Part shown: in pieces, positions 46,127 to 57,351 of the stretch
How positions within the stretch are numbered: the first letter of the stretch is position 1
Layout: each line of letters begins with the position of its first letter
NCBI RefSeq assembly: GCF_019656075.1
Contig: NZ_BPKZ01000006.1
Coordinates: 1-64,000 of the forward strand
DNA from: Leuconostoc palmae
Lineage (GTDB): Bacteria > Bacillota > Bacilli > Lactobacillales > Lactobacillaceae
Direction: 5' to 3'
DNA length: 64,000 nt
Position numbers and translations under genes: made by a program
Notes under the pieces: generated by a model
Told to the model about the DNA's origin: nothing
The model's database searches: none
The model's input: the letters and a program-made list of their open reading frames with translations, nothing else

Positions 46127-46156
46127 ACGCATCAGCATTTGCTGATGCGTTTTTTA
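46125..46156 (+). terminator. Terminator of glnP
   Basis: AAACGCATCAGC pairs with GCTGATGCGTTTTTT. Confidence 0.92.
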
Positions 46157-46185
46157 TTTTGAAAAATAAAAACGCTTACAATACA

Positions 46186-46362
46186 AACGTTCGTTAATAG
46201 TAGTCAAAAATCATTAATCGTTCGGTAATAACGAACTAAATCTTATATTATTTGAATATTCTTATTTAAAAACGAAGCATTCTTTTCTGTTTTCTGTTAA
46301 ATTTAAATTGTAAACGAACTTAAAATAATTTTTAAATAAAAATTAAATGAAAAAGCGAACTA
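46186..46362 (+). promoter_or_regulatory. PurR-type operator cluster upstream of purE
   Basis: CGAAC-centred PurBox-like elements (consensus AWWWCCGAACWWT): minus strand at 46186-46198 and 46217-46229 (12 of 13), plus strand AATAACGAACTAA (46227-46239), then TAAACGAACTTA near 46311-46322 and AAAAGCGAACTAT (near 46350-46362). The inverted pair at 46217-46239 resembles the paired boxes bound by PurR. Regulation is inferred; purR is not in the window. Confidence 0.65.
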
Positions 46363-46373
46363 TGGAGGGTATT

Positions 46374-46859
46374 ATGCCGCAAGTTGCCGTGGTAATGGGT
46401 TCAACCAGTGATTGGTCATCAATGAAGAAAACAACAGATGTTTTAAATCAACTGAATATTGCTTATGAAACACATATTATTTCAGCGCACCGTATGCCAA
46501 AACAATTACAGACATTTGGTGAAAACGCTCAAAAAAATGGACTAAAAGTAATTATCGCTGGTGCAGGAGGCGCGGCACATTTGCCGGGAATGTTGGCTGC
46601 AAATACTTTAGTGCCAGTGATTGGTGTACCTATGCAGTCTCGTGCTTTAAATGGATTAGATTCATTGCTATCTATTGTACAAATGCCAGCTGGTATACCC
46701 GTAGCTACAGTGGCAATAGGAGATGCCGGTTCAAAGAATGCGGCTTTGTTAGCTGCACAAATTTTAGCTACCAATAATCAAACTGTTTTAGATAGCTTGA
46801 TAACTTACCGACAGAATCAAACGCAACAGTCAATAGATAGTGAGGCCGACTTATTATGA
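46374..46859 (+). CDS. purE: N5-carboxyaminoimidazole ribonucleotide mutase
   Basis: Converts N5-CAIR to CAIR in IMP synthesis. The 161-aa class I PurE has VAVVMGSTSDWSSM, ISAHRMP and AGGAAHLPGM. The ATG at 46374 follows GGAGGG; upstream in-frame ATGs (46347, 46362) precede or overlap that SD. First gene of the ten-gene pur operon, overlapping purK by 4 bp. Confidence 0.95.
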   Translation: MPQVAVVMGSTSDWSSMKKTTDVLNQLNIAYETHIISAHRMPKQLQTFGENAQKNGLKVIIAGAGGAAHLPGMLAANTLVPVIGVPMQSRALNGLDSLLSIVQMPAGIPVATVAIGDAGSKNAALLAAQILATNNQTVLDSLITYRQNQTQQSIDSEADLL

Positions 46860-47977
46860 CACAAATTATTTTACCACCGGCCACAATAGGTATCATTGGT
46901 GGTGGACAGTTAGGCCAAATGATGGCGTTATCTGCTAAGTCTATGGGATATAAGGTTGGTGTATTAGATCCCACGTTAGATTCGCCAGCAGGGCAAGTTG
47001 CTGATTTTCAAGTGGTAGCACCATATGATGATGATGAAAGTCTTAATAAACTTTCAAGTCAAAGTGATGTCTTAACTTATGAATTTGAAAACGTGGATGT
47101 TGATTCCCTTTTAAAGCAAACTGTTGCATTGCCACAAGGAACAAAATTACTTGATATTACAAGTAATCGTATTACTGAAAAAACGTTTATCAGAGATGAA
47201 GCAAAAGTACCAGTTGCTCAATTTATAGAAGTTAACAATGTTTCTGAATTTGAAGTAGCAACGAATCAAATCAAACTTCCTGCTATTTTAAAAACTGTCA
47301 GTGGTGGTTATGATGGGCACGGACAATGGTCTCTTGACAGCGAAGCAGATATTGAAAAATTAAAAACAAATTTTCCAACTGGCACATTAATTTTGGAGCA
47401 ACGAGTTAATTTTGAGAAAGAGTTAAGTATTATGGTTGCACGTGATGCAATGGGTCGTATTACACTGTGGCCAATATCCGAAAATGTTCATGTTAACCAT
47501 ATTTTAAAAACAAGCTTCGTTTCCGGAACTATTGATGAAAAACATGTCGAAACTATTAATAATATCGCTTCACGAATTGCTGAAACAATTAAACTAAGAG
47601 GTGTTTTAGGTATTGAATTATTTGTTAATGGCAGTGAAGTATGGGTAAACGAATTAGCACCACGTCCACATAATTCAGGACATTATTCTATTGAAGCAAC
47701 AAACATATCACAATTTGAGGGGCATATTAGAAGTATTGTTGGTTTGCCAATTCCAGATATTGAGTTAATTGCACCAACTTTGATGCTAAATCTGTTAGGT
47801 GATGAAATTGAACAAGCACGTGAAGATTTCATAAACCATCCGGAGTGGCATTTTCATGATTATGGAAAGCATGCAGTTAAGGCTAACCGTAAAATGGGAC
47901 ATATCACAGTTCTTGGAGATGAAAATATTGCAAAATTACGTAAATGGGGAGAAGGACATGGACAGCGTGGAATTTAA
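46856..47977 (+). CDS. purK: N5-carboxyaminoimidazole ribonucleotide synthase
   Basis: ATP-dependent carboxylation of AIR to N5-CAIR. The 373-aa ATP-grasp protein has IGIIGGGQLGQMMA, the ATP-binding ILKTVSGGYDGHGQW and ELAPRPHNSGHYSIE. The ATGA overlap with purE indicates translational coupling. Its last 20 bp are shared with purC. Confidence 0.95.
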   Translation: MTQIILPPATIGIIGGGQLGQMMALSAKSMGYKVGVLDPTLDSPAGQVADFQVVAPYDDDESLNKLSSQSDVLTYEFENVDVDSLLKQTVALPQGTKLLDITSNRITEKTFIRDEAKVPVAQFIEVNNVSEFEVATNQIKLPAILKTVSGGYDGHGQWSLDSEADIEKLKTNFPTGTLILEQRVNFEKELSIMVARDAMGRITLWPISENVHVNHILKTSFVSGTIDEKHVETINNIASRIAETIKLRGVLGIELFVNGSEVWVNELAPRPHNSGHYSIEATNISQFEGHIRSIVGLPIPDIELIAPTLMLNLLGDEIEQAREDFINHPEWHFHDYGKHAVKANRKMGHITVLGDENIAKLRKWGEGHGQRGI

Positions 47978-48698
47978 TGATAAGACTGTTTCAAAATCAA
48001 CACTAAAATATACTGGTAAAGCAAAGCAGGTTTTTCTGACAGACAATCCTGATATACTTTGGGTACATTACTTAGATCAAGCAACAGCATTAAATGGCAA
48101 GGTGAAAGAAAATATCGCTGGCAAGGGGAAGTTGAATAGTGAGATTAGCCATCTATTATTCAACTATTTAACAAAGCACAATGTAGAAAATCATTATCTA
48201 AGATCAATATCGCAAACAGATGAATTAGTAACAGCACTTGATATTTTACCAATTGAAGTTGTTACACGAAATTACGCGTCAGGGCATTTTGTTAGCAAAT
48301 TTGGTGTAGAACCGATGAAGAAACTGGCACCTATAGTTCAAGAATTTTATTATAAATCAGATGAATTAGACGATCCTTTCATGAATGATTTACAAATAGT
48401 TGCACTAGCGTTTGCCACAGAAAATGACCTTAATCAATTACGAGAACAATCAAAAATAATTAATCAACTATTAACGGCACTTTTTTCTAAGGCAGGAATA
48501 CAATTAGTAGATTTCAAGTTAGAATTTGGTCGAACGACTCAAGGAAATATTATTTTAGCAGACGAATTATCACCGGACAATATGAGATTAGTAGATATGA
48601 AAACAGGTAAGTCTTTAGATAAAGATGTTTTCCGTCAACATACTGGTGACGTTACTGTGGGTTATCATGAAGTATTAACTAGACTACAACAGCTTTAA
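47958..48698 (+). CDS. purC: SAICAR synthase
   Basis: Joins aspartate to CAIR using ATP. The 246-aa protein has LKYTGKAKQVF near the start, EVVTRNYASGHF and LADELSPDNMR. I chose the ATG at 47958, preceded by GGAGAAGG inside purK; further upstream codons are out of family. It overlaps purK by 20 bp. Confidence 0.95.
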   Translation: MDSVEFNDKTVSKSTLKYTGKAKQVFLTDNPDILWVHYLDQATALNGKVKENIAGKGKLNSEISHLLFNYLTKHNVENHYLRSISQTDELVTALDILPIEVVTRNYASGHFVSKFGVEPMKKLAPIVQEFYYKSDELDDPFMNDLQIVALAFATENDLNQLREQSKIINQLLTALFSKAGIQLVDFKLEFGRTTQGNIILADELSPDNMRLVDMKTGKSLDKDVFRQHTGDVTVGYHEVLTRLQQL

Positions 48699-48711
48699 TA
48701 AGGAGAAAATT

Positions 48712-48978
48712 ATGTATTTAGCAAAAATTTATGTCACATACAAACCATCAATTTTAGACCCTCAAGGTGAAGTGATCAAATCAGCGTTAAAGCGTATGGA
48801 TTATGCTGACATTCAACAAGTTGCTCAAGGTAAGTATTTTGAGGTTAAACTAAATGCGAAAGATGTTGATACTGCATCATCTGAAGTAAAAAGTTTTACA
48901 GAAGCTTTATTAATTAATCAGAACACAGAAACCTATCGTTTTGATTTAAGTTTAGTCGAAGATGAGGTTGAAGCATGA
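48712..48978 (+). CDS. purS: FGAM synthase subunit PurS
   Basis: The 88-aa small subunit bridges PurQ and PurL in the three-part formylglycinamidine ribonucleotide synthase. The start [16 protein letters not shown] is the PurS hallmark. SD AAGGAG precedes the ATG. It overlaps purQ by 4 bp. Confidence 0.95.
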   Translation: MYLAKIYVTYKPSILDPQGEVIKSALKRMDYADIQQVAQGKYFEVKLNAKDVDTASSEVKSFTEALLINQNTETYRFDLSLVEDEVEA

Positions 48979-49643
48979 AAGCAGCGGTAATTAGTTTTCC
49001 TGGCTCAAATTGTGATTTTGATATGCTTTATGCTTTAAAAGATTTTGGAATAGATGTACAAATTGTTTTCGCAAAAGAAAATAATTTAGATGAATTTGAT
49101 GCTATTTTCTTGCCTGGTGGTTTTTCTTATGGTGATTACTTGAGAACAGGCGCAATTGCAAGGTTTTCTCCTATAATGAGCGCCGTGACAAAAGCTGCTA
49201 ACGAAGGAAAATTGATTGTTGGTGTATGTAACGGATTTCAAATTCTTACAGAAGCTGGATTGTTACCTGGCCAGTTGTTAGTCAATAAAAATCCTGGTTT
49301 TATCTGCGAAGAAGTACCGCTAAAAGTAGTCAATAACAATACCAATTTTTCAAACGCTTATTCACTAAATGAAACAATTATGATTCCAATAGCTCATGGT
49401 GAAGGGAACTACTTTGCTGACGATGAAGTTTTGACTGAGTTAGAAAACAATCATCAAGTTGTCTTTCGATATGGTAACAATCCGAATGGGTCACTCAATG
49501 ATATAGCAGGTATTATGAATGAAAAAGGCAATGTTTTTGGTATGATGCCACATCCTGAACGTGCTGTTGAAAAAGTAACTGGAAATATTGATGGACAAAA
49601 CTTTTTTAAAAGCATTTTATCAGGTATTTTAAATCAAGCCTAA
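48975..49643 (+). CDS. purQ: FGAM synthase glutaminase subunit PurQ
   Basis: Supplies ammonia from glutamine. The 222-aa class I amidotransferase has FPGSNCD near the start, [12 protein letters not shown], the nucleophile in GVCNGFQ and [14 protein letters not shown] overlap with purS. Confidence 0.95.
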   Translation: MKAAVISFPGSNCDFDMLYALKDFGIDVQIVFAKENNLDEFDAIFLPGGFSYGDYLRTGAIARFSPIMSAVTKAANEGKLIVGVCNGFQILTEAGLLPGQLLVNKNPGFICEEVPLKVVNNNTNFSNAYSLNETIMIPIAHGEGNYFADDEVLTELENNHQVVFRYGNNPNGSLNDIAGIMNEKGNVFGMMPHPERAVEKVTGNIDGQNFFKSILSGILNQA

Positions 49644-49690
49644 ACTTAAATAAAATAATTTACAGATACGCTATGAAAGGCATTAATAGT

Positions 49691-51913
49691 ATGACAACAA
49701 TCGCAGAAAATGAGTTAACCCCTGAACAAGTTCGTGATTCAAAGATTTATACACAGTGGGGTCTAACAGAAGTTGAATATGAATTAATTGTTAAAACACT
49801 AAAGCGATTACCAAATTTTACTGAAACAGGTATTTTTTCTGGTATGTGGTCCGAGCATGTATCTTATAAAAAATCTAAACCTATTTTAAAAAAATTTTGG
49901 TCGACAAACGAGCGAGTTTTACAAGGACCTGGAGAAGGGGCGGGCATTTTAGACATTGGCGATGGACAAGCAGTTGTTTTCAAAGCTGAAAGTCATAATC
50001 ATCCGAGTTTTGTAGAACCATACGAAGGTGCTGCAACAGGTGTTGGTGGCATATTACGTGATATTTTTTCTATGGGTGCCCAGCCTATTGCTGTTTTAGA
50101 TTCTTTGCGATTTGGAGAATTAGATGATCCCCATACAAGACATATAGTTGATGGGGTAATAGCCGGCATAGCAGGATATGGAAATGCTATTGGAATTCCA
50201 ACGGTTGGTGGTGAAATTAGTTTTGATTCTGTCTATTCAGGTAATCCATTGGTCAACGTAATGGCTGTTGGTCTAATCGATCAAGCCGCTATGCAAGTTG
50301 GACAAGCAAGAGGTGTTGGTAATTCAATCATTTACGTGGGTGCTAAGACAGGACGTGATGGTATTAACGGTGCATCGTTTGCATCAGCAGAATTTTCAAC
50401 TGACCATGAATCAGACCGCTCAGCTGTTCAAGTCGGGGACCCATTTTTGGAAAAGTTAGTTATGGATGCTACGCTTAAGGCTGTACGTGAACATTCAGAT
50501 ATTATTGTCGGAATTCAGGACATGGGTGCTGCAGGATTATTATCTTCAAGTTCCGAAATGGCTGCTAAGGCAGGTATGGGAATTACGCTGAACTTAAATT
50601 TGGTACCCCAAAGAGAATTGCATATGACGCCGTACGAATTGATGCTCTCTGAGTCTCAAGAACGCATGTTACTAGTTGTTAAACGTGATGAAGAACAAGC
50701 AATCATTGATTTGTTTAAAGAGGCTGATTTAGATGCAGTGGTTATTGGTGAAGTGACAGATAATGGACGTTATATTTTAGAATTTGATAAAGGTATTGTT
50801 GCTGATTTACCAATTGATTTCTTAACGCATGCCCCTAAGCAAGATTTACCTATGACAAAACCAGAACGCATGTCAACATTTAATGATACGCAATATGAAC
50901 CCGATATTGCTGATTTAAAGGCTACCATTTTAGCAATCATGTCTCAACAAACGATTGCATCAAAAGCATCGCTATTTCGTCATTTCGATTCAATGGTTCG
51001 TGCTGATACGGTTATAAAACCTGGTGGTGATGCCAGCCTTGTGCGTGTAAGAGGAACAAAAAAGGCATTGGCGATGACAACAGATGTAAATGCGCGTTAC
51101 TTATACCTTAATCCTTTTGTTGGCGCAAAAATGGCTGTAGCGGAAGCTGCACGTAATATTGTATCAACTGGTGCATTACCTATTGGCATTACTGATGGAT
51201 TAAACTTTGGATCTCCAGATAATCCAGAGGTCTATTATGAGTTAGATCAATCAGTTGCTGGTATTAATGTTGTAGCTCAGCAATTAAATACACCTGTCAT
51301 TTCTGGTAATGTTTCTTTGTATAATGAAACAGACGGTCAAGCAATTTATCCAACACCCATGATTGGTATGGTTGGACTGTTGGATGATGTGAACCAAGCA
51401 ATGACCATTGGTTTTAAAAATCCTGGTGACATTATCTATCTTATTGGTAAAACTGAAGATAGCTTTAATGGTTCTGAAATTCAAAAAATGCAGACTGGCA
51501 AGATTGATGGTCAATTATTTGATTTTGATGATGAGGCAGAATTAGTTGCTCAAAAATTGGTTCGCTCAGCAATTCATAAAGAATTAATTAATAGTGCACA
51601 TGATTTGTCTGAAGGTGGACTCATTGTTGGACTACTTGAAAGTAGTTTCCAAAATACACTTGGATTTGATATTGATACGCAACAGGATGCTAAATATCTA
51701 TTTTCAGAGACACCAAGTCGGTTTGTTGTGAGTGTTTCTCCCGAATTGTCAGATGAGTTTGAAAGCATAGCATCAGGATATGCTACTAAGTTGGGACATG
51801 TGACACATTCGGATGAGATCTCAATAAAGACAAGTACGCAAAATGTACATTTATCACTTGTTGAAACAGTAAAAGTTTATCAGGAGAGTATCTCATGCCA
51901 ATTGAAAGATTAG
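49691..51913 (+). CDS. purL: FGAM synthase large subunit PurL
   Basis: ATP-dependent conversion of FGAR to FGAM. At 740 aa this is the small Gram-positive PurL that needs PurS and Pur[30 protein letters not shown] and the internal duplicated AIRS-like halves are present. The ATG at 49691 has GAAAGG about 10 nt upstream; the ATG at 49673 overlaps that SD. Confidence 0.96.
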   Translation: MTTIAENELTPEQVRDSKIYTQWGLTEVEYELIVKTLKRLPNFTETGIFSGMWSEHVSYKKSKPILKKFWSTNERVLQGPGEGAGILDIGDGQAVVFKAESHNHPSFVEPYEGAATGVGGILRDIFSMGAQPIAVLDSLRFGELDDPHTRHIVDGVIAGIAGYGNAIGIPTVGGEISFDSVYSGNPLVNVMAVGLIDQAAMQVGQARGVGNSIIYVGAKTGRDGINGASFASAEFSTDHESDRSAVQVGDPFLEKLVMDATLKAVREHSDIIVGIQDMGAAGLLSSSSEMAAKAGMGITLNLNLVPQRELHMTPYELMLSESQERMLLVVKRDEEQAIIDLFKEADLDAVVIGEVTDNGRYILEFDKGIVADLPIDFLTHAPKQDLPMTKPERMSTFNDTQYEPDIADLKATILAIMSQQTIASKASLFRHFDSMVRADTVIKPGGDASLVRVRGTKKALAMTTDVNARYLYLNPFVGAKMAVAEAARNIVSTGALPIGITDGLNFGSPDNPEVYYELDQSVAGINVVAQQLNTPVISGNVSLYNETDGQAIYPTPMIGMVGLLDDVNQAMTIGFKNPGDIIYLIGKTEDSFNGSEIQKMQTGKIDGQLFDFDDEAELVAQKLVRSAIHKELINSAHDLSEGGLIVGLLESSFQNTLGFDIDTQQDAKYLFSETPSRFVVSVSPELSDEFESIASGYATKLGHVTHSDEISIKTSTQNVHLSLVETVKVYQESISCQLKD

Positions 51914-53514
51914 AGCAAAGTAATAGTGCCTATCATGTATCAATGTCTGAAAGAGCACAAGGTAACGATAAAAGTTTGAACGAAGAATGTGGCATTTTTG
52001 GTGTTTGGGGACGGGAGGATGCCGCACAAATTACCTATTACGGCTTACACGCATTACAACACAGAGGTCAAGAAGGTGCAGGAATTGTTTCTAATAATAA
52101 TGGTCATCTATGGCAAGAGCGAGGCCTTGGACTTTTAAGTGATGTTTTTCGTGATCCGGATCGTATTAGTTCACTGTCTGGTACAAGTGCGATTGGACAT
52201 GTACGCTATGCAACTGCTGGCTCTCATGGTATTGAGAATATTCAGCCATTAATGGTTAATTTTCATGATATGCAAATTTCATTAGCTCATAATGGTAATT
52301 TAACTAATGCTATGACTTTACGTCGAAATTTAGAAAAACAAGGTGCAATATTTCAAAGTTCATCTGACTCTGAAATATTATTACATCTTATTCGACGTTC
52401 TAAAGCAGAGGCATTTGTAGATAAGCTAAAAGAGTCTTTGAATACAGTTAAAGGCGGTTTTGCTTATTTATTGCTCACACCACATGGATTATATGCTGCT
52501 TTGGATCCTCATGCTTTTCGACCTTTTGTTGTTGGTCAAATGGCCGAAGGAAATTACGTTGTTACTTCTGAGACTGCTGCGTTAGATGTTATTGGCGCTA
52601 GATTTGTACGTGATGTTCAACCTGGGGAACTTTTAATTATTAATAATGACGGTTTGACTATTGATAAATATACGGACAAAACAGCTTTAAATATTGATTC
52701 TATGGAATATATTTATTTTGCGAGACCAGATTCAAATATTTATGGGGTAAATGTTCACAAAGCTCGTAAACGTATGGGAGAAGCCGTAGCTATTGAACAG
52801 CCTGTTAAAGAAGCAGATATAGTTGTTGGCGTACCAAATTCAAGTTTGTCAGCTGCTGCAGGATATGCAGAACAAGCTGGCATACCTAATGAAATGGGAT
52901 TAGTGAAAAATCAATATATTGCTCGAACGTTTATAGAGCCAACACAAGATAAACGAGAAAGAGCTGTTAGAATGAAGCTCAGCGCTGTCAAGGATGTTGT
53001 TCGTGGGAAAAATGTTGTGTTAGTTGATGACTCTATTGTTAGAGGAACTACTTCAATGTATATTGTGCGTATGTTGAAAGAAGCTGGCGCTAAATCAGTT
53101 CATGTAAGAATTGCTAGTCCAATTTTTAAATTTCCATCTTTTTATGGTATTGATATGCAAACCACTGATGAACTAATGGGAGCTAACAATACAATAGAGG
53201 AAATGAGAGCCAAAATTGAAGCAGACTCACTTGGCTTTTTGTCAGTAGAGTCACTCGTCAAAGCAATTGATTTACCATATGATGGAGAAGGATCAGGTCT
53301 GACAACTGCTTATTTTGATGGACAATATCCTAGTCCTATTTATGATTACGAAAAAAGCTTAGCTAAATTTGTTGAAAAAGGGATGGTTAGTTATACAGAA
53401 GAACCATTGTCAACATATCATCCTAGACAAGTCGCTTCATTACGAAATGAAGAAGTCTTAGAAGATGGAACAATTCATTTAGATTCACAAACAATTCAAG
53501 GAGTTGAATTATGA
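51895..53514 (+). CDS. purF: Amidophosphoribosyltransferase
   Basis: First committed step: PRPP plus glutamine to phosphoribosylamine. The 539-aa Ntn-hydrolase has Cys32 in [11 protein letters not shown] as the mature N-terminal nucleophile after an unusually long ~31-residue propeptide (11 in Bacillus). GHVRYATAG and the PRPP loop [13 protein letters not shown] are intact. The ATG at 51895 follows AGGAGAG and overlaps purL by 19 bp; an internal ATG at 51943 lacks an SD. Confidence 0.95.
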   Translation: MPIERLEQSNSAYHVSMSERAQGNDKSLNEECGIFGVWGREDAAQITYYGLHALQHRGQEGAGIVSNNNGHLWQERGLGLLSDVFRDPDRISSLSGTSAIGHVRYATAGSHGIENIQPLMVNFHDMQISLAHNGNLTNAMTLRRNLEKQGAIFQSSSDSEILLHLIRRSKAEAFVDKLKESLNTVKGGFAYLLLTPHGLYAALDPHAFRPFVVGQMAEGNYVVTSETAALDVIGARFVRDVQPGELLIINNDGLTIDKYTDKTALNIDSMEYIYFARPDSNIYGVNVHKARKRMGEAVAIEQPVKEADIVVGVPNSSLSAAAGYAEQAGIPNEMGLVKNQYIARTFIEPTQDKRERAVRMKLSAVKDVVRGKNVVLVDDSIVRGTTSMYIVRMLKEAGAKSVHVRIASPIFKFPSFYGIDMQTTDELMGANNTIEEMRAKIEADSLGFLSVESLVKAIDLPYDGEGSGLTTAYFDGQYPSPIYDYEKSLAKFVEKGMVSYTEEPLSTYHPRQVASLRNEEVLEDGTIHLDSQTIQGVEL

Positions 53515-54548
53515 ATAATGGAAATGCTTATCAAGAAGCAGGTGTGGACATTAAAGCAGGAGAACAGGCTGTTGAATTAATGAAAGATGCAGTTGCTGAA
53601 ACATATACACCTAACGTATTAGATGGCATTGGAGGATTCGGTGCTGCATATGCCCTTGGATCAGAATACCGAAATCCTGTTTTAGTTTCAGGAGCAGATG
53701 GTGTTGGCACAAAATTATTATTAGCGATAGCAGCTGATAAACATAATACAATTGGGCAAGATTTAGTAGCCATGGTTGCTAATGATATTTTGGCTCAAGG
53801 TGCTAAGCCAGCGTTTATGTTAGATTATTTAGCGGTTGATAAGATGCGTCCCAAAGTAGTTGCTGAGATTGTAACAGGTGTTGCTAAAGCTGCAAAATCA
53901 TCAGGAATGGCTTTGATTGGTGGTGAAAGCGCTGAACTGCCAGGATTATATGCACCTAAGCATTATGATTTAGCAGCATTTGCTGTTGGTGTGGCAGAGA
54001 AAGATCAATTATTAAATCCTTCAAAAGCTTCAGTAGGAGATGTATTGATTGGCCTTCCTTCATCTGGGATTCATTCTAATGGTTATTCATTAGTAAGACA
54101 TGTATTAGGTATTAAAACTGATCAAGATTTTTTAAACTTATCTTCTGATGAGCAAGATATATTATTAAAGCCAACTGAGTTATATGCTGAAACAGTATGG
54201 CCACTTGTTTCAAAAAAATTGATAAAATCAATGGCTCATATTACTGGTGGTGGTATTACGGAAAATTTACCAAGAGCTTTTTCTGAAGAACTATCCGCAG
54301 AAATTAATTGGGGAAGCTGGCCGATATTGCCAATTTTCAATAAACTTCAATCTCAAGGAAATTTGTCAACAGAAGATATGTTGTTGACGTTTAATAATGG
54401 ATTGGGGATGATTCTAATTGTCGAATCTAAACATCAAGAAGAAGTGTTGTCTTTGTTATCAGACTATCAACAGGATGCTTTTGTTATTGGTAATTTGACA
54501 TCGCGTAAACAAAGCGGTGTTGTTTTCAAAGGAGCATCACCATGGTAA
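53511..54548 (+). CDS. purM: Phosphoribosylformylglycinamidine cyclo-ligase
   Basis: Closes FGAM to AIR. The 345-aa protein starts with [15 protein letters not shown], followed by [14 protein letters not shown] and [23 protein letters not shown] lies in the purF 3' end, with an ATGA overlap. Its stop overlaps purN by 7 bp. Confidence 0.96.
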   Translation: MNNGNAYQEAGVDIKAGEQAVELMKDAVAETYTPNVLDGIGGFGAAYALGSEYRNPVLVSGADGVGTKLLLAIAADKHNTIGQDLVAMVANDILAQGAKPAFMLDYLAVDKMRPKVVAEIVTGVAKAAKSSGMALIGGESAELPGLYAPKHYDLAAFAVGVAEKDQLLNPSKASVGDVLIGLPSSGIHSNGYSLVRHVLGIKTDQDFLNLSSDEQDILLKPTELYAETVWPLVSKKLIKSMAHITGGGITENLPRAFSEELSAEINWGSWPILPIFNKLQSQGNLSTEDMLLTFNNGLGMILIVESKHQEEVLSLLSDYQQDAFVIGNLTSRKQSGVVFKGASPW

Positions 54549-55132
54549 AACCAATAAAGTTAGCGGTTTTTGCTTCTGGTACAGGTACTAATTTTCAAGC
54601 TTTGCATGATGCTATTTTACAAAGACAACTGAATGCGAAAATTGTACGATTAATTGTTGATAAGTCGAGTGCTGGGGCGCTTAATTTGGCTAAAGTATTT
54701 GGGGTTCCAGCAACATTTGTGAAATATTCAGATTATTTGACGAAATCAGAAGCAGAACAAGTTATTTTAGAACAATTAACTGACGACAAAGTTGATGGTA
54801 TTTTGTTAGCAGGATATATGCGAATTTTGACACCTAAATTAATAGATGCCTATGCAGGTAAAATTATTAATTTGCACCCAGCCATGCTACCAAAATTTCC
54901 AGGTAGACATAGTATTTTAGATGCTTATGAGGCAGGTGTTTTGGAGACTGGGGTGACAGTTCATTTTGTAAATAATGGCATTGATACCGGTGAAATTATT
55001 GCCCAAGAATCTGTACCGCGTTATCCAGAAGATACATTGCATGATTTAGAAACAAGAATTCACCATGTTGAACATGTTTTGTATCCAAATACATTAGAAC
55101 AATTAATTAATGAAGGAGTATTTTTAAAATGA
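54542..55132 (+). CDS. purN: Phosphoribosylglycinamide formyltransferase
   Basis: Transfers formyl from 10-formyl-THF to GAR. The 196-aa protein has [28 protein letters not shown] (catalytic Asn and His) and the Asp in [17 protein letters not shown] precedes the ATG. Its formyl donor is made by Fhs, encoded 3.5 kb downstream. Confidence 0.95.
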   Translation: MVKPIKLAVFASGTGTNFQALHDAILQRQLNAKIVRLIVDKSSAGALNLAKVFGVPATFVKYSDYLTKSEAEQVILEQLTDDKVDGILLAGYMRILTPKLIDAYAGKIINLHPAMLPKFPGRHSILDAYEAGVLETGVTVHFVNNGIDTGEIIAQESVPRYPEDTLHDLETRIHHVEHVLYPNTLEQLINEGVFLK

Positions 55133-56655
55133 AGCGTGCATTACTTAGTGTTTCCGACAAGACGGGTCTTATACCATTTGCTCAAAGTTTAGTGAATTTG
55201 GGCTTTGAATTAGTATCAACTGGTGGAACACATCGCGTTTTGAGCGAGGCAGGTCTTGATGTAATCGCAATTGACGATGTTACTGATTTTCCAGAAATGT
55301 TAGATGGTCGAGTTAAGACCTTGCATCCTCGTGTTCATGCTGGTTTATTAGCTCGACGTGACTTGCCTGAGCATATGGAAAAGTTGTCAGAGTTTAAAAT
55401 TATACCTATTGATATGGTTGTTGTCAATTTATATCCGTTTAAATCTACCATTCAAAAAGAAGGTGTTTCTGAAGCCGAGGCGATTGAAAATATTGATATT
55501 GGTGGACCATCTATGTTACGTTCAGCGGCTAAAAATTTTGCTGGCGTTTTGCCAATTGTGGATCCCACAGATTATGATGTTGTCATTAATAAATTACAAA
55601 ATGGCGAAGTAGATGCAGAATATCGTAAGGTATTAGCTGCTAAAGTTTTCCAACACACAGCTGCTTATGATGCATTAATTGCTGACTATTTGACACTATC
55701 TGAATTTCCAAACAACTTGACATTACCATATGAAAAATTTGATGATATGCGTTATGGTGAAAATCCACATCAAAAGGCTGCAGCTTATAAAACAGCTTTG
55801 CCAGAAGCTTATTCTGTTTTAAATGCTGATATTTTACATGGCAAACAGTTATCGTACAATAATATTCGTGATGCAGATGCTGCTATGCGCATTATTGCTG
55901 AATTTGAAGAAACAACGGTTGTTACTGTAAAGCACATGAACCCAGCTGGTATTGGTCAAGGGGCAACTTTGGAGGAAGCTTGGGATAAAGCTTTTGCTGC
56001 AGATGATGTGTCAATATTTGGTGGCATTGTGGCCTTGAATCGAGAGGTTGATGCAGCGACTGCTGAAAAAATGCATGCTATCTTCTTGGAAATTATTATT
56101 GCACCCAGCTTTACACCAGAAGCTTTTGAAATTTTGTCAGCAAAGAAAAACCTACGCTTGTTGACAGTACCATTTACAACTGTTGTACCACAAAAGTTGG
56201 AAGTCACCTCAGTATTAGGTGGCGTAGTGGTTCAAGAGCGTGATTTATATACTGAATCCGAGGCTAACTTTGAAGTTGTATCAAAAGTTCAACCTACTTC
56301 TGAGCAATTAAGAGCTATGATTTTTGCACAGAAAGTTGTAAAACATGTAAAATCTAACGCAATTATTGTTGCACGTGATGGACAAACGTTAGGAATGGGT
56401 GCTGGGCAGCCAAATCGTATTGATTCAGTTGTCTATTCAATTCAAAAAGCGTCAACAAAAACCGGTTTTGATCAAGCAGTGTTGGCTTCAGATGCGTTTT
56501 TCCCTATGGATGACTCCGTTCAATATGCTGCTGAGCATGGTATAAAAGCCATTGTTGAACCAGGTGGTTCAATTAAGGATAAGGATTCTATCGCAAAGGC
56601 AGACGAGCTTGGAATTGTGCTTGTATTTTCAGGAACACGTCATTTTAAGCACTAA
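55129..56655 (+). CDS. purH: Bifunctional AICAR transformylase / IMP cyclohydrolase
   Basis: Last two steps to IMP. The 508-aa protein has an N-terminal MGS-like cyclohydrolase domain ([24 protein letters not shown]) and a transformylase domain with RYGENPHQ and the KHMNPAGIG motif; it ends [12 protein letters not shown] overlap with purN. The terminator after it ends the main pur operon. Confidence 0.96.
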   Translation: MKRALLSVSDKTGLIPFAQSLVNLGFELVSTGGTHRVLSEAGLDVIAIDDVTDFPEMLDGRVKTLHPRVHAGLLARRDLPEHMEKLSEFKIIPIDMVVVNLYPFKSTIQKEGVSEAEAIENIDIGGPSMLRSAAKNFAGVLPIVDPTDYDVVINKLQNGEVDAEYRKVLAAKVFQHTAAYDALIADYLTLSEFPNNLTLPYEKFDDMRYGENPHQKAAAYKTALPEAYSVLNADILHGKQLSYNNIRDADAAMRIIAEFEETTVVTVKHMNPAGIGQGATLEEAWDKAFAADDVSIFGGIVALNREVDAATAEKMHAIFLEIIIAPSFTPEAFEILSAKKNLRLLTVPFTTVVPQKLEVTSVLGGVVVQERDLYTESEANFEVVSKVQPTSEQLRAMIFAQKVVKHVKSNAIIVARDGQTLGMGAGQPNRIDSVVYSIQKASTKTGFDQAVLASDAFFPMDDSVQYAAEHGIKAIVEPGGSIKDKDSIAKADELGIVLVFSGTRHFKH

Positions 56656-56664
56656 AAAATTGAT

Positions 56665-56698
56665 AAAAAAAGCACCTATTAAATGGGGGCTTTTTTTT
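56665..56698 (+). terminator. Terminator after purH
   Basis: AAAAAGCACC pairs with GGGGGCTTTTTTTT. Confidence 0.75.
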
Positions 56699-56725
56699 GT
56701 GATATACTTTGGAAAAGGAATAGAT

Positions 56726-57187
56726 ATGAGACGAACAATACCAATTGAATTAACAAATATGATTATGATTGAAAATCCAGAAACAAAAGAAATTTTAGTT
56801 GAGGATCGCAAAAATCCTGCTTGGTCTGGTGTGACATTTCCAGGTGGACATGTTGAATCGGGCGAAACTATAGTCGATAGCGCTATTCGTGAAGCCCATG
56901 AAGAAACAGGGTTAAATATTATAAAGCCAAGATTGGTTGGCATTAAAGAGTGGCAGTTGCAAAATGAGGGTCATTATATTGTTTTTTTGTTTAAAACAAT
57001 TAACTATACAGGCGAGTTACAAAACGGGCGTGAAGGCAAAGTGTTTTGGACAAACCGAGACAATTTGAAAGACCTAAAAACAGCACCAACATTTCTAGAA
57101 ATGTTACCAGTTTTTGATCAACCAGAAATCAGTGAACTTTTTTTGGCAGACGCGTTAAATGGGGATCCAAAATTAAGTTGGCTATAA
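56726..57187 (+). CDS. Nudix hydrolase (MutT/8-oxo-dGTPase-like)
   Basis: The 153-aa protein hydrolyses a nucleoside diphosphate derivative, perhaps 8-oxo-dGTP. The Nudix box GGHVESGETIVDSAIREAHEETGL is complete, shown here as GGHVESGET then REAHEETGL. The ATG at 56726 follows AAAAGGAA; the frame is open far upstream into purH but those starts have no SD. It sits between the purH terminator and purD, so it may be transcribed alone. Confidence 0.85.
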   Translation: MRRTIPIELTNMIMIENPETKEILVEDRKNPAWSGVTFPGGHVESGETIVDSAIREAHEETGLNIIKPRLVGIKEWQLQNEGHYIVFLFKTINYTGELQNGREGKVFWTNRDNLKDLKTAPTFLEMLPVFDQPEISELFLADALNGDPKLSWL

Positions 57188-57232
57188 TCATATGTTTTTT
57201 ATAGCGTGTCATAATGTACTATCATTAATTAA

Positions 57233-57287
57233 AAAAACGAACATTTTTTTAATTTTTTAAGCAAAAGATAATTTATATGCGAACACA
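57233..57287 (+). promoter_or_regulatory. PurR-type boxes upstream of purD
   Basis: AAAAACGAACATT (57233-57245) matches AWWWCCGAACWWT at 12 of 13 positions. A second, weaker ATATGCGAACACA lies at 57275-57287 in the same orientation. Both precede purD, 416-aa GARS, by 65-120 bp. Confidence 0.6.
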
Positions 57288-57351
57288 AGTTGGATTATTT
57301 TTGATAAACTAAGAGTGTAGTACGATATAAACTGAACAATTAGAGGATATT

